Shown here: positions 16,919 to 25,262 of the stretch, piece after piece
Position numbering within the stretch: the first letter of the stretch is position 1
Layout: each line of letters opens with the position of its first letter
DNA from: Vineibacter terrae
GTDB taxonomy: Bacteria; Pseudomonadota; Alphaproteobacteria; Reyranellales; Reyranellaceae
DNA: 64,000 bases
Assembly (NCBI RefSeq): GCF_008039615.1
Contig: NZ_VDUZ01000009.1
Span: 1-64,000 of the forward strand
Direction: 5' to 3'
Translations under genes and position numbers: made by a program
The notes under the pieces: model-generated
The model's database searches: none
Seen by the model: the letters and a program-made list of their open reading frames with translations, nothing else
What the model was told of the DNA's origin: nothing

Positions 16919-17783
16919 CGGCGGGCTCCGCGCTGTCCGCGATGCGGCAGGCTATGCCGGCGTCGATCAGATGCCGCTTCAGTGTCGGGATGTCGCTCGG
17001 CTGGACACGGCCGAAATCGCGTTTCTCGGCCAGGACCTTGAACTGGCCGGCACCTTCGAACTGGAAGCCGCGCTCGAGCAGACGCTGCGCCACCCCATAG
17101 TGCAGCATCGAGGCGACACATACGGCGTCGGCGTGCGCATCGGCGATCGCGACCCGGACGTGATCGCCGGTGCCGGCGCCGCCGCAGGCGATCACCGGCA
17201 GCGGCACGGCGTCGGCGATCGCGCGCGTCAGGTCAAGGTCATATCCCTGGCCGGTGCCCTCGCGATCGATGGAGGTGATCAGGATCTCCCCGGCGCCCAG
17301 ATCAGCGGCGCGGCGCGCCCAGTCGACGGCATCGAGGGTTGACGGCTCGCGCCCGTTCTCGGTCCAGGCGATCCAGCGCCCGCCGGCGCTGCGCTTGGCG
17401 TCGATGTGGACCACGATGGTCGATGAGCCGAACCGCTCGGCCGCGGCCTCGATCAGGTCGGGATTGCCGATCGCGGCCGTGTTGATGGCTACCTTGTCGG
17501 CGCCGGCACGCAGCACGGCGGCGATGTCGTCGAGCGAACGCAGGCCGCCGCCTACGGTGAGGGGAATGAAGGTCTCCCGTGCCGTGCGCTCGACGACATC
17601 CAGAAGGCTGTTGCGTCCGTAGAGGCTTGCGACTGCGTCCATGAACAGCAGCTCGTCGGCACCGGTCTGATAGTAGGTGCGGGCGAAGACCTCGGGCCGG
17701 CCGAGCACGCGCAGCCCCTCCAGATGGATGCCCTTGACGAGATTGGGTCCCTTGATGTCGAGCCGCGGGATGATGCGGATCAC
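16908..17783 (-). CDS. hisF: HisF-type cyclase subunit of the amidino-sugar cassette
   Basis: 291 residues, slightly longer than a histidine-pathway HisF (about 255). It begins MIRIIPRLDIKGPNLVKGI; the consensus of specialised HisF2 proteins is closer to this than to the histidine type. The barrel catalytic acids appear in RLDIKG (Asp9) and VVHIDAKR. Phosphate loops such as GGGLRS and CGGAGTGDH are visible. The extra C-terminal 35 residues include a KRHLIDAGI helix. It lies seven bases downstream of the WbpG-like gene and overlaps HisH, so the three are coupled. It should channel ammonia from HisH to the amidotransferase partner. Confidence 0.85.
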   Translation of the reverse strand: MIRIIPRLDIKGPNLVKGIHLEGLRVLGRPEVFARTYYQTGADELLFMDAVASLYGRNSLLDVVERTARETFIPLTVGGGLRSLDDIAAVLRAGADKVAINTAAIGNPDLIEAAAERFGSSTIVVHIDAKRSAGGRWIAWTENGREPSTLDAVDWARRAADLGAGEILITSIDREGTGQGYDLDLTRAIADAVPLPVIACGGAGTGDHVRVAIADAHADAVCVASMLHYGVAQRLLERGFQFEGAGQFKVLAEKRDFGRVQPSDIPTLKRHLIDAGIACRIADSAEPADAR

Positions 17784-17790
17784 GACGCCT

Positions 17791-18996
17791 TCACCGCGTC
17801 TGATGCTTCAGCACCCAGGCGTTGCCGTCCTTGCCCCACAGATGCGGCGAGCGGGCGCTGTCGACGACTTCCCAGTACTTGTCCTCGTCGAGGCCGACAT
17901 AGCCGAGGAAATCGCCGAAATACTTCTTGGGGAACTCGCCGTCGTACTTGTTGCACAGCACCACGCCTTCCTCGCGCGTGATATGGCCGTCGCGGATGTC
18001 ACGGCAGGCATCGTTCATGGCACGGCCCTGGCCGAACTTCACGAACATCGTGAAATAGTGCTGCCCGTCGATGCGGTCGTCGAGGCTGGCATACTTGGAG
18101 TAAGTGCCCTCGCTGCGTCCGTCCGGGTTGGGCTCGAAGGCGGCGTGCTCCTTGGCGTAGTAGTAGTTGTATTGCGGCGACCAGGGCACGTAGTAGCTCA
18201 TGTAGTGCACTTCGATTCTGGCCTTCACGACATCCTCGCGCAGCAGCGGGAGGTAGGGATTCATCTCGTGCAGCGGCACGCCGTGCTGCGCCATGTCGTC
18301 GATGTGCACGCCGCCGAAATAGAGCTCGCGGTCCGACGTCGATTCGCGGGTGAAGTGTTTGATGTCCATCAGCGGCGAGAAGTTCTCGCCCATGACGTTG
18401 TGGCACTCGGCCTGGTTCTCGCCGTACATGATCAGGGGCACGTTGTACTGCAGCGCGACCCGCGGCGCGGCGATCTTTTGTCCGAGAATGAACGGCTGGA
18501 ACGGGTTGACCAGGTTCAGGAACGCCAGCCGCGTCATGATGCTGTGCGCTTTGGGGTTGGGCGTCACCAGGACGCTGTCGAACCCCGACTTGAGCCAGTT
18601 CTGGAAGTTCTTCCAGCCGATGTCGGTGTAGATGTGCGGCGCCCACGTCACGGTGAGCGGGTTCATGCCGTACTTGTACTTCAGCAGATGGGTGACGAAG
18701 ATCGAGTCCTTGCCGCCGCTGCCCGGCACGATCACGTCGTAGCTGCCATCCTTGCGGCGGTGACGGGCGCACAGCTCAAGCAGCTCCTTCTCGCGCGCCG
18801 ACCAGTCGATCCTGCCTGCCTTGTACTCGGCGTAGCGGCAAGCATCGCAGATGCCATCATCGCCGAATGCCGCGGTGCCGATGTCGGAGCTCTTCTTGCG
18901 GAACTCCGGCGAGGTTGAAGGGCGCTGATTCGACATGACGCAGCGCCTGCAGAAGATGACGGTCTGGGGAAGGCCATGCTTGGTGACAAGGTTCAT
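17791..18996 (-). CDS. wbpG: N-acetyl sugar amidotransferase (WbpG/PseA-like)
   Basis: 401 residues. A PP-loop ATP pyrophosphatase motif, VPGSGGKDSIFVTH (near residue 90), adenylates the N-acetyl carbonyl; ammonia then yields an acetamidino group. Paired cysteines, CRRCVMS near the N-terminus and CDACRY about 35 residues on, look like a zinc or iron site found in this family. The sequence VMGENFSPLMD and the long YYxPWSPQYNYYYAKEH region are also typical. ATG 18996 was chosen because the homologous N-terminus begins there; upstream in-frame sequence looks non-coding. First gene of the trio with HisF and HisH, 32 bases after the GT-B-like gene. Confidence 0.9.
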   Translation of the reverse strand: MNLVTKHGLPQTVIFCRRCVMSNQRPSTSPEFRKKSSDIGTAAFGDDGICDACRYAEYKAGRIDWSAREKELLELCARHRRKDGSYDVIVPGSGGKDSIFVTHLLKYKYGMNPLTVTWAPHIYTDIGWKNFQNWLKSGFDSVLVTPNPKAHSIMTRLAFLNLVNPFQPFILGQKIAAPRVALQYNVPLIMYGENQAECHNVMGENFSPLMDIKHFTRESTSDRELYFGGVHIDDMAQHGVPLHEMNPYLPLLREDVVKARIEVHYMSYYVPWSPQYNYYYAKEHAAFEPNPDGRSEGTYSKYASLDDRIDGQHYFTMFVKFGQGRAMNDACRDIRDGHITREEGVVLCNKYDGEFPKKYFGDFLGYVGLDEDKYWEVVDSARSPHLWGKDGNAWVLKHQTR

Positions 18997-19028
18997 GTTC
19001 CAGCCATTCTTCCGGAGAAGCCGTGGAG

Positions 19029-20408
19029 TCAGGTGATCCGTGGTCGTTGTCGAACGCGAAAGATGTTCTCCGACACCGGCTCGACGATCACGCCATCGAA
19101 GCGGCCGAGCAGCTGGCCGAAGCGTCGGATGCGGGTTTCGACCTCGGGCACGGCGATGCCCGGGAACCTGTGCCGGTTGTAGGCGCGGCTGTTCTTGTGT
19201 CCGGGGCGCAGCGCGTTGATCCGCTTCTTGGATGCCCGCCACGCGGCGCGGGCGCGGGCGCGGACGCGCTCGGCCGCGGTGGGGAGAGGCCGCGACAGCG
19301 CCGGGGCGGCGAATGCCGTGACATGATCGGCGATGCGCTCGGCTGCCAGTGGGCCATCGAGCGCCGACAGGAACCGGCCGGCGACATCGAGCCGCGACCG
19401 GTCCTGCAACGATCGCCGGCGGCCGTCCGCCAGCTCGCGCACCGTGGCGACGAGGCTGTCGAAGTCGTACGCCTCCCAGCTGACATCGTTGGCCAGATGC
19501 AGATCGTATTCTTCGGATACCAGCGGACGGTAGGACACGACGGGCGCGTCGAGCAGGAAGCCCTCCAGGCCGGTCGTGCAGCCATTGTGGATCATGGCGA
19601 CACAGCCGCGCAGCCAGCCGTAGACGTTTCCCTCATGCAGGACATGAATGTTGGACATGCCGCCTGCCGCCTGGCGCCATGTGTCGTGGTTCTCCGCCGG
19701 ATGCGGGCGCACGACGATCTGCAGGTCGGGAAAGGCCGACGCCAGCCGTGGCAGCATCTCCTGGAAGGCCTGGAAGATGCCATGACGATGCTGCCATGCG
19801 CCTTCCATGAAGGGCGTGATCACGCCGCCGACGCTGGCGTCCCGGCCGCCCGGCCGCACGGTGTATCTCTCGACGAAATGGTTCAGCTTGCCGAAGTTGG
19901 TGTTGATCAGGATGAAGCGGCCGAACCGGGCCCGCAGCGCCTCGACCTCGGGGTCGAAGAACGCCCGCAGCTCCGGCCGCATCAGATCGATACGCGGGTT
20001 GCCGGTGTCGTGGATGGGGGCGCCGTGATAGGCCGGTGCCGTGGCGATGAACTCCTTGTTCTGCGGTCCCCAGGCGAAGAACGCCTCGACGCGCCCGAAC
20101 GTGCCGGGATGCACCCGCCGCTCGTGGAATTCCCGGGCATTGTAGAAAAGGATCGCTTCCTCGTCCCACGCCATGATCGGATTGCCCAGGCCTTGCAGGA
20201 TGTCGAACATCCTGGCCGAGCTGACCCGGAAATCCTTGGCGATGTAGACGCTGCGCGGCAGCGACGCGATCTGCATATGGATGTCGACTCGCGACCCGAC
20301 ATACGTTTCAAGCCCACGCTCGGCAAGGTAGCAAGCGAGGAGAAGCTTGCCATCGAACTCTCGACTTTGCGTCTCTGACGGCAGGATGACGGAGCCGTTC
20401 GATTTCAT
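19029..20408 (-). CDS. Surface carbohydrate biosynthesis protein, GT-B-like (copy 2)
   Basis: 459 residues, a full-length paralogue of the protein at 9635-11008. Shared blocks include ILPSETQSREFDGKLLLAC, VRPHPAENHDTWR, MIHNGCTTGLE and the basic tail ending in RHRFPGI. It is probably a glycosyltransferase of GT-B type. It begins the leftward operon with wbpG, hisF and hisH, which argues that copy 2 handles the amidino-sugar while copy 1 handles a different residue; this is inference. The first 15 codons are duplicated just upstream of the ATG, described separately. This copy is more GC-rich than copy 1, so the two diverged before or during assembly of the island. Confidence 0.75.
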   Translation of the reverse strand: MKSNGSVILPSETQSREFDGKLLLACYLAERGLETYVGSRVDIHMQIASLPRSVYIAKDFRVSSARMFDILQGLGNPIMAWDEEAILFYNAREFHERRVHPGTFGRVEAFFAWGPQNKEFIATAPAYHGAPIHDTGNPRIDLMRPELRAFFDPEVEALRARFGRFILINTNFGKLNHFVERYTVRPGGRDASVGGVITPFMEGAWQHRHGIFQAFQEMLPRLASAFPDLQIVVRPHPAENHDTWRQAAGGMSNIHVLHEGNVYGWLRGCVAMIHNGCTTGLEGFLLDAPVVSYRPLVSEEYDLHLANDVSWEAYDFDSLVATVRELADGRRRSLQDRSRLDVAGRFLSALDGPLAAERIADHVTAFAAPALSRPLPTAAERVRARARAAWRASKKRINALRPGHKNSRAYNRHRFPGIAVPEVETRIRRFGQLLGRFDGVIVEPVSENIFRVRQRPRIT

Positions 20409-20499
20409 TGCATTTCCGGAAATAGCCTGGCGCCCAAATAGACTTTGAGTCTCTGACGGCAGGGTGACGATACTGGACGAATTCTACTGCATTTCAAGG
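20363..20499. repeat. Imperfect tandem duplication of a gene start
   Basis: The segment 20363-20390, encoding LPSETQS on the minus strand, recurs 78 bases away at 20441-20468 with two mismatches. The similarity resumes at GCATTTC on both sides (20410 and 20489) after a one-base indel. The outer copy encodes VTLPSETQS but has a TAG in place of the start region, so translation should begin only at 20408. Confidence 0.75.
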
Positions 20500-20637
20500 A
20501 GGATCGCGGGCACTGTTATGCTCGCCGGTGCGCAAGCGGCCCGTCCTCTTGACCGGTGAACATCCCGGACATACTAAGGTCGCACCTACTTGACACCACC
20601 TGGCGGGCGTCGTCCAGGGAGCAAGTGTCCGGCTGCG

Positions 20638-20643
20638 TATACT
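20638..20643 (+). promoter_or_regulatory. Possible -10 box for the CmoA-like gene
   Basis: TATACT lies 55 bases upstream of the ATG at 20698. No convincing -35 element stands at the usual distance. The 289-bp divergent spacer (20409-20697) holds this box and the duplicated segment and no other gene. Confidence 0.3.
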
Positions 20644-20697
20644 GGCGGCGAGCCGACCCTGGACAATGTTCCCGGAAAGAAAAGAGAAGGCGGCATC

Positions 20698-21429
20698 ATG
20701 AGCAAGATTGGTTCGGTCGGTGACGGCATCAGCGCCGAGAACGCCAACTGGTCGTTCGCCGGCAACGTTGCCCAGACCTTCGACGACCATGTCTCGAAGT
20801 CGGTGCCTCTTTACGACGAAGGCCACGAGCTGGTCTGCGGCCTGTCGGATTTTTTCATCAAACCCGACTCGCTGGTCTACGAGCTTGGATGTTCGACCGG
20901 CACCCTCACGATGCGGCTGGCGCAGCACCAGTCGGGCAAGCCGACGGCACGCTACATCGGAGTCGATATCGAGCCCGACATGGTCGCCAAGGCGGAAGAG
21001 AAGCGGGCCGAGCTCGGGTTGCGCAACGTCAGCTTCGTGGCTGACGACATCAGCCAGGTCGATCTGCAGCCCTGCGACATGGTGGTGGCCTACTACACCG
21101 TGCAATTCGTCCGCCCCAGCCGGCGGCAGGAGCTGATCGACCGGATCTACAAGTCGCTGCAATGGGGCGGCGCGCTGATCCTGTTCGAGAAGGTCCGCGG
21201 ACCGGACGCGCGCTTCCAGGACATCCTGACGGCGATGTACTCCTACGACTACAAGCTCAAGCAGGGTTACGACGCCGAGGAGATCGTGTCCAAGGCGCGC
21301 AGCCTGAAAGGCATCATGGAGCCGTTCTCGACACAGGGGAATGTCGACATGCTCAAGCGCGCCGGCTTCCAGGACATCATGACGATCATGAAGTTCATCT
21401 GCTTCGAAGGCTTCGTCGCCATCAAGTAG
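20698..21429 (+). CDS. CmoA-like SAM-dependent enzyme in the glycan island
   Basis: 243 residues, the same length as E. coli CmoA (247) and collinear with it as far as can be recalled. Shared features are SVP-x-Y-(D/S) near residue 38, VYELGCSTGTL (motif I), VVAYYTVQFVRPSRRQ and LIDRIYKSLQWGGAL. The KARSLKGIM segment appears to retain the Arg that binds the carboxylate of carboxy-SAM in CmoA. CmoA makes carboxy-S-adenosylmethionine for tRNA wobble modification. Here the gene starts a two-gene unit with a paralogous methyltransferase, so either carboxymethyl transfer to a glycan or simple methylation is conceivable. AGAAGG precedes the ATG. Confidence 0.7.
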   Translation: MSKIGSVGDGISAENANWSFAGNVAQTFDDHVSKSVPLYDEGHELVCGLSDFFIKPDSLVYELGCSTGTLTMRLAQHQSGKPTARYIGVDIEPDMVAKAEEKRAELGLRNVSFVADDISQVDLQPCDMVVAYYTVQFVRPSRRQELIDRIYKSLQWGGALILFEKVRGPDARFQDILTAMYSYDYKLKQGYDAEEIVSKARSLKGIMEPFSTQGNVDMLKRAGFQDIMTIMKFICFEGFVAIK

Positions 21430-21455
21430 CGGCGGCCTGGGGGAGGATGACGGCG

Positions 21456-22517
21456 ATGGACGGCGCGATGGCTGCACCCACGGCGTGGTTCACCAAGGAT
21501 GACGGGCGCAAGCTGCCGGTATCGGACGACTATCTGATTCCGTTCCTGACCCCCACCAGCCCCGGCACCAGCTACTGGGAGCCACCGCCGGCGGACAATG
21601 TCGAGGCGTTGCGGCGCGAGGACGGCCGGGTGCTGCTGCAGCTGCATCAGGTGATCGACCTGCTGCTGCGCTGCGGCGTCGATCTGGGCAACAAGACCCT
21701 GCTCGATATCGGCACCGGCAACGGGATGATCCCGCGTCTGATCCTGCACTATTCGGACCTCAAGGCGGCAGTCGGCATCGATCCCTATCTCGACGGCGAG
21801 CATCTCTCGAGCTGGCAGGCGCATGATCATGGCGAGCTGTTCAAGGAGCTGACGGGCTTCATCGACAAGCATTGTCCCGACGCGATGGATTTCCAGGAGT
21901 ACCGCCACCTCGCCGGCTACCAGGATTTCTCGCTGCAGCCGGCGCGCGTGCCGCTGCGTGCGCAGGGTCACAAGAACTTCCGCTTCGAGAAGATCGGTGC
22001 CCACGACCTGCAGCAGCTCGACGAGAAGTTCGACATCTTCTACGCCAAGGCGATCGACCATATCCCGGACTGGCCGAGGATCTTCAAGGCGATCAGCGCC
22101 GTCGCCAGCGACGACGCGCTGATCGTCATCAAGCATTTCTCGTTCTTCGCCTATCTCGGCCCGCATCGCTACGCCACCACGAACATCCCGTGGGGCCATC
22201 TGCTGCTGACCGATGCGGAATACCGTCGCTTCGCCGAGGAGTTCCACGGCCATCGCGCCAGGGAGATGGTCGAGTTCTATTTCGACGGGCTGTCCTATCC
22301 GCGCACCACGATGCACCAGATGGTGATGATGGCCCGGGAGAACGGCTTCACGCTGCATGCCGCGATCAATGAACCCAACCGCAACGTCGCCAGGATCCAG
22401 CGCATGGCGGATGTGGTGCCCGATTTCTGGGACATCGTGCGCCAGAACCATCCGACGGTCAGCATCGAGGAGATGCTGTCGGGCCGCTACCACATCGTCT
22501 TCCGGCGGGCCCGCTAG
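21456..22517 (+). CDS. Class I methyltransferase of unknown target (paralogue B)
   Basis: 353 residues, a full-length paralogue of the protein at 12952-14016. Motif I is TLLDIGTGNGMIPRLIL, followed by AVGIDPYLDGEHLSSW. The HFSFFAYLGPHRYATTN block is fully conserved between the two and is probably substrate-facing. ATG 21456 was chosen because GGGGAGG ends nine bases upstream; an ATG at 21447 touches that site. It follows the CmoA-like gene by 26 bases and should be co-transcribed. It could use ordinary SAM or, given its neighbour, carboxy-SAM; the sequence does not decide. Confidence 0.75.
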   Translation: MDGAMAAPTAWFTKDDGRKLPVSDDYLIPFLTPTSPGTSYWEPPPADNVEALRREDGRVLLQLHQVIDLLLRCGVDLGNKTLLDIGTGNGMIPRLILHYSDLKAAVGIDPYLDGEHLSSWQAHDHGELFKELTGFIDKHCPDAMDFQEYRHLAGYQDFSLQPARVPLRAQGHKNFRFEKIGAHDLQQLDEKFDIFYAKAIDHIPDWPRIFKAISAVASDDALIVIKHFSFFAYLGPHRYATTNIPWGHLLLTDAEYRRFAEEFHGHRAREMVEFYFDGLSYPRTTMHQMVMMARENGFTLHAAINEPNRNVARIQRMADVVPDFWDIVRQNHPTVSIEEMLSGRYHIVFRRAR

Positions 22518-22544
22518 AACGGGGCCTGGATCAGTCCGACCGGC

Positions 22545-23831
22545 TCACAGCCGCCAGAGCGCGATGTCGGCGGGCCTTATGTCGCGGTCGAGCACGCCCT
22601 GCACATCGGCCACGTAGCCGCTGTCGTTCTTCAACAGCCGGCGCACCAGGCTCCAGCCCGCGTCGATATACTGCTTGTGCGCCACGGCCAGCACGACGGC
22701 GTCAGCCGGCGCCATGGCATCCAGGTCCTTCAGCTCTAGCCCGTACTGGCGCCGCACTTCCGCCGGATCGGCCTGCGGATCGTGGACCTGGGCCAGGACG
22801 CCGAAATTGCGCAGCTCGCGCACCACATCCGCGACGCGCGTGTTGCGCACGTCGGGGACGTTCTCCTTGAAGGTGAACCCCAGGATGGTGACGACCGGCC
22901 GGCCGTTCCAGCCTCGGCGCATGAGGTTGCGCACGATGCGGTTGGCGACATAAAGGCCCATGCCGTCATTGACACGTCGGCCGGCCAGGATCACCTGCGA
23001 ATTGTAGCCCACCGATTCGGCGACATGCGTGAGGTAGAAGGGATCGACGCCGATGCAATGGCCGCCCACCAGGCCGGGCCGGAACGGCAGGAAGTTCCAC
23101 TTGGTGCCGGCGGCTTCCAGGACGTCGCGGGTGTCGATCTCGAGCCGGTCGAAGATCAACGCAAGCTCATTGATCAACGCGATGTTGAGGTCGCGCTGCG
23201 TGTTCTCGACGGCCTTGGCGGCCTCGGCGACCTTGATCGACGCGGCCCGATAGGTGCCGGCCGTGACGACGCTGCCATAGACGTCGTCGACGATATCGAG
23301 GGTCGCGGGCGTGTCGGCCGAGATGACCTTCCGGATGGTCTCGAAACGGCGCTCCCGGTCGCCGGGGTTGATGCGCTCGGGCGAGTAGGCGACGTTGAAA
23401 TCCGTCTTCCAGGTGAGGCCGGATTCGCGCTCCAGGATCGGCACGCATTCCGTCTCCGTGACGCCGGGATAGACCGTCGACTCGTAGACGACGATGTCGC
23501 CTTTCTTGAGCTGCCGTCCGACCGCTTCCGATGCCGCGTGAAGCGGCGTGAGGTCCGGCCGGTTCGAGGAATCGGTCGGCGTCGGCACGGTCACGATATG
23601 GAAATCGGCGTTCCTCAGGTCTGCGGCATCGGCCGTGAACAGCAGGCCGGGTCGCTGCAGGTCCACGGCGTCGACCTCGTGGGTGCGGTCGTGGCCGGCC
23701 CTGAGCTCCTGGACCCGGGCGCTGGAGATGTCGAAGCCGATCGTCGGGCTGCCGATGCGCGCGAATGCGGCAGCCACCGGCAGCCCGACATAGCCCAACC
23801 CGATCACCGATATGCGCCGATTATGACCCAT
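22545..23831 (-). CDS. UDP-N-acetyl-hexosamine 6-dehydrogenase (WbpA/WbpO/TviB type)
   Basis: 428 residues. It oxidises C6 of a UDP-HexNAc twice with NAD+ to a uronic acid. The NAD site is ISVIGLGYVGLPVAAAF at the N-terminus. The catalytic Cys lies in GLVGGHCIGVDPFYL near residue 265. The motifs ESTVYPGVTE and GFTFKENVPDVRNTR are diagnostic of the nucleotide-sugar dehydrogenase family. GAGG lies five bases before ATG 23831, and a promoter can be read upstream. Convergent with the methyltransferase at its 3' end. The product, a HexNAc uronate, would be a plausible substrate for the amidotransferases of this island. Confidence 0.9.
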   Translation of the reverse strand: MGHNRRISVIGLGYVGLPVAAAFARIGSPTIGFDISSARVQELRAGHDRTHEVDAVDLQRPGLLFTADAADLRNADFHIVTVPTPTDSSNRPDLTPLHAASEAVGRQLKKGDIVVYESTVYPGVTETECVPILERESGLTWKTDFNVAYSPERINPGDRERRFETIRKVISADTPATLDIVDDVYGSVVTAGTYRAASIKVAEAAKAVENTQRDLNIALINELALIFDRLEIDTRDVLEAAGTKWNFLPFRPGLVGGHCIGVDPFYLTHVAESVGYNSQVILAGRRVNDGMGLYVANRIVRNLMRRGWNGRPVVTILGFTFKENVPDVRNTRVADVVRELRNFGVLAQVHDPQADPAEVRRQYGLELKDLDAMAPADAVVLAVAHKQYIDAGWSLVRRLLKNDSGYVADVQGVLDRDIRPADIALWRL

Positions 23832-23870
23832 GGCATCCTCACCGCATGGCACCTGCCGGCGGAAGCGCGC

Positions 23871-23899
23871 CCTATACTGGAATTCGTTCCTGACCACAA
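23871..23899 (-). promoter_or_regulatory. Promoter for the UDP-HexNAc dehydrogenase gene
   Basis: On the minus strand, TTGTGG (23899-23894), 17 bases, then TATAGG (23876-23871), about 40 bases upstream of the ATG. It lies in the 99-bp gap behind the ABC permease gene. Confidence 0.5.
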
Positions 23900-23930
23900 A
23901 CCGTGACGGACGGTCGCGGCCGGCGTCGGA

Positions 23931-25262
23931 TCACAGCTCGCGCAGCCCCTCGGAGGGGTCGATCCGCGCCACCCGCAAGCCTGCCAGGGCCGAGGCGGCC
24001 AGGGCGCAGAGCAGGGTGACGGCGACGGCGACACCGACATGCGACGGCAGCAGCCGGCAGGCGGTTTCGCCGACGCCCAGGCTGCCGGCGAAATGGCTGT
24101 TGATGACCGAGGCGACGATCGCGAACACGGCCATCGCCAGCGCCACGCCCAGGACCGCGACGGCGGTGGCCTGGATCATCGGAAAGGCGACGGTGGCGCG
24201 TGTGCGGAAGCCGAGCAGGCGCAAGGTGGCAAGATCGCGGCGCTTGCGCTCGACCGCGCCCCACAGGCTGACACCCAGCGACAGCAGGAAGCCCGCGGTG
24301 CCGATGCCGGCGATCAGCCAGAACAGCAGGCCGAGGTTGCGGTCCAGCGACATGAGCTGCTCGACCTCGGCGGCCCGGGTCGAGACCTCGGTCCTCCCCG
24401 CCACCAGGCGGTCGCGCAGCGTCGGGATATCGTAGATGGTGCGGCCGTACAGGCGGAAGCCGGCGTAGAGCCGCTCGCCCTCGGGCCGCGTGCCGCCCTC
24501 CGACTTCAGCAGCGGCTCGGCGAAGCCGTCACGGAACGACTCGCTGGCATCCAGCAGCTCCAACGGCACGAAAACCGCGTCACGCGCATAGGTCGCTTCC
24601 GGCACGATCGCGATCACGTTCAGCGCGACGCGCGCATTCTCCTGCCGCCCGTCGATCGACCGGCCGACGATCCCGGCGATGACCGCGCCCTGCACGATGC
24701 CGCCCGCCTTGCGCGCCGCCGATTCCGACAGCGCAACGAGGATCCGGGGCCGGGTGGGTTGCTCTGCCTGTGCCGGCTCTTCCGGCAGGATCCGCGGATA
24801 GACCCGCGGCGGACACACGACGGCCGGATCTTCGTTCGGTGCCGTCGTGCAGGTCGGCGTGGCCGGCAAGAGGCCCTTCAGCAACGGGTCGCCCGGCGCC
24901 GTCGGGACCATCTCGACGTTGATCGCCGGTCCGCCGGGCTTCATGACGTCCATGCTGGCGGCGATGGCACGGGTACGGGGAATGACGAACGCGACCTCCG
25001 GCCAGGCACGCGCCGAATCAAACCAGGCCTTGTCGAAACGGCCGGCGCCGACCGGCACGATCTCGAGGTTGCGCGGATCGCCGGCCAGCCGTTCGGTCAG
25101 CGTCTGCACAACGCCAAAACGCAGGCCGAACAGCACCAGAAGCGGCGCCAGGACCGCGGCCAGAGCCAGCACCAGGCACAACGTCGCCCGCCATTCGTGA
25201 CGCGCGTCGGCCAGGGACAGCACGACGATGCGGCCCAGATCACGTGGCGCGGGCACGGTCAT
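23931..25262 (-). CDS. ABC transporter permease, FtsX/MacB type
   Basis: 443 residues. The topology is one N-terminal membrane helix (about 25-47), a large periplasmic domain (about 50-315) and three C-terminal helices ending in ARIDPSEGLREL, the typical FtsX-domain end. The segment ERKRRDLATLRLLGF before the second C-terminal helix is the ATPase-coupling helix of this family. The start overlaps the ATPase stop by four bases (ATGA), so the two form one transporter. Such mechanotransmission transporters move lipoproteins or peptides, or regulate envelope enzymes. Position at the end of the Srf-like locus suggests, but does not prove, a link to it. The Cys pair in CTTAPNEDPAVVCPP may form a periplasmic disulphide. 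Confidence 0.85.
   Translation of the reverse strand: MTVPAPRDLGRIVVLSLADARHEWRATLCLVLALAAVLAPLLVLFGLRFGVVQTLTERLAGDPRNLEIVPVGAGRFDKAWFDSARAWPEVAFVIPRTRAIAASMDVMKPGGPAINVEMVPTAPGDPLLKGLLPATPTCTTAPNEDPAVVCPPRVYPRILPEEPAQAEQPTRPRILVALSESAARKAGGIVQGAVIAGIVGRSIDGRQENARVALNVIAIVPEATYARDAVFVPLELLDASESFRDGFAEPLLKSEGGTRPEGERLYAGFRLYGRTIYDIPTLRDRLVAGRTEVSTRAAEVEQLMSLDRNLGLLFWLIAGIGTAGFLLSLGVSLWGAVERKRRDLATLRLLGFRTRATVAFPMIQATAVAVLGVALAMAVFAIVASVINSHFAGSLGVGETACRLLPSHVGVAVAVTLLCALAASALAGLRVARIDPSEGLREL

Noticed and set aside
16205-17783. HisH and HisF as part of a histidine biosynthesis operon.
   Set aside because: No hisA, hisB, hisI or hisE nearby, and the third partner is a WbpG-type sugar amidotransferase, so the specialised role fits better.
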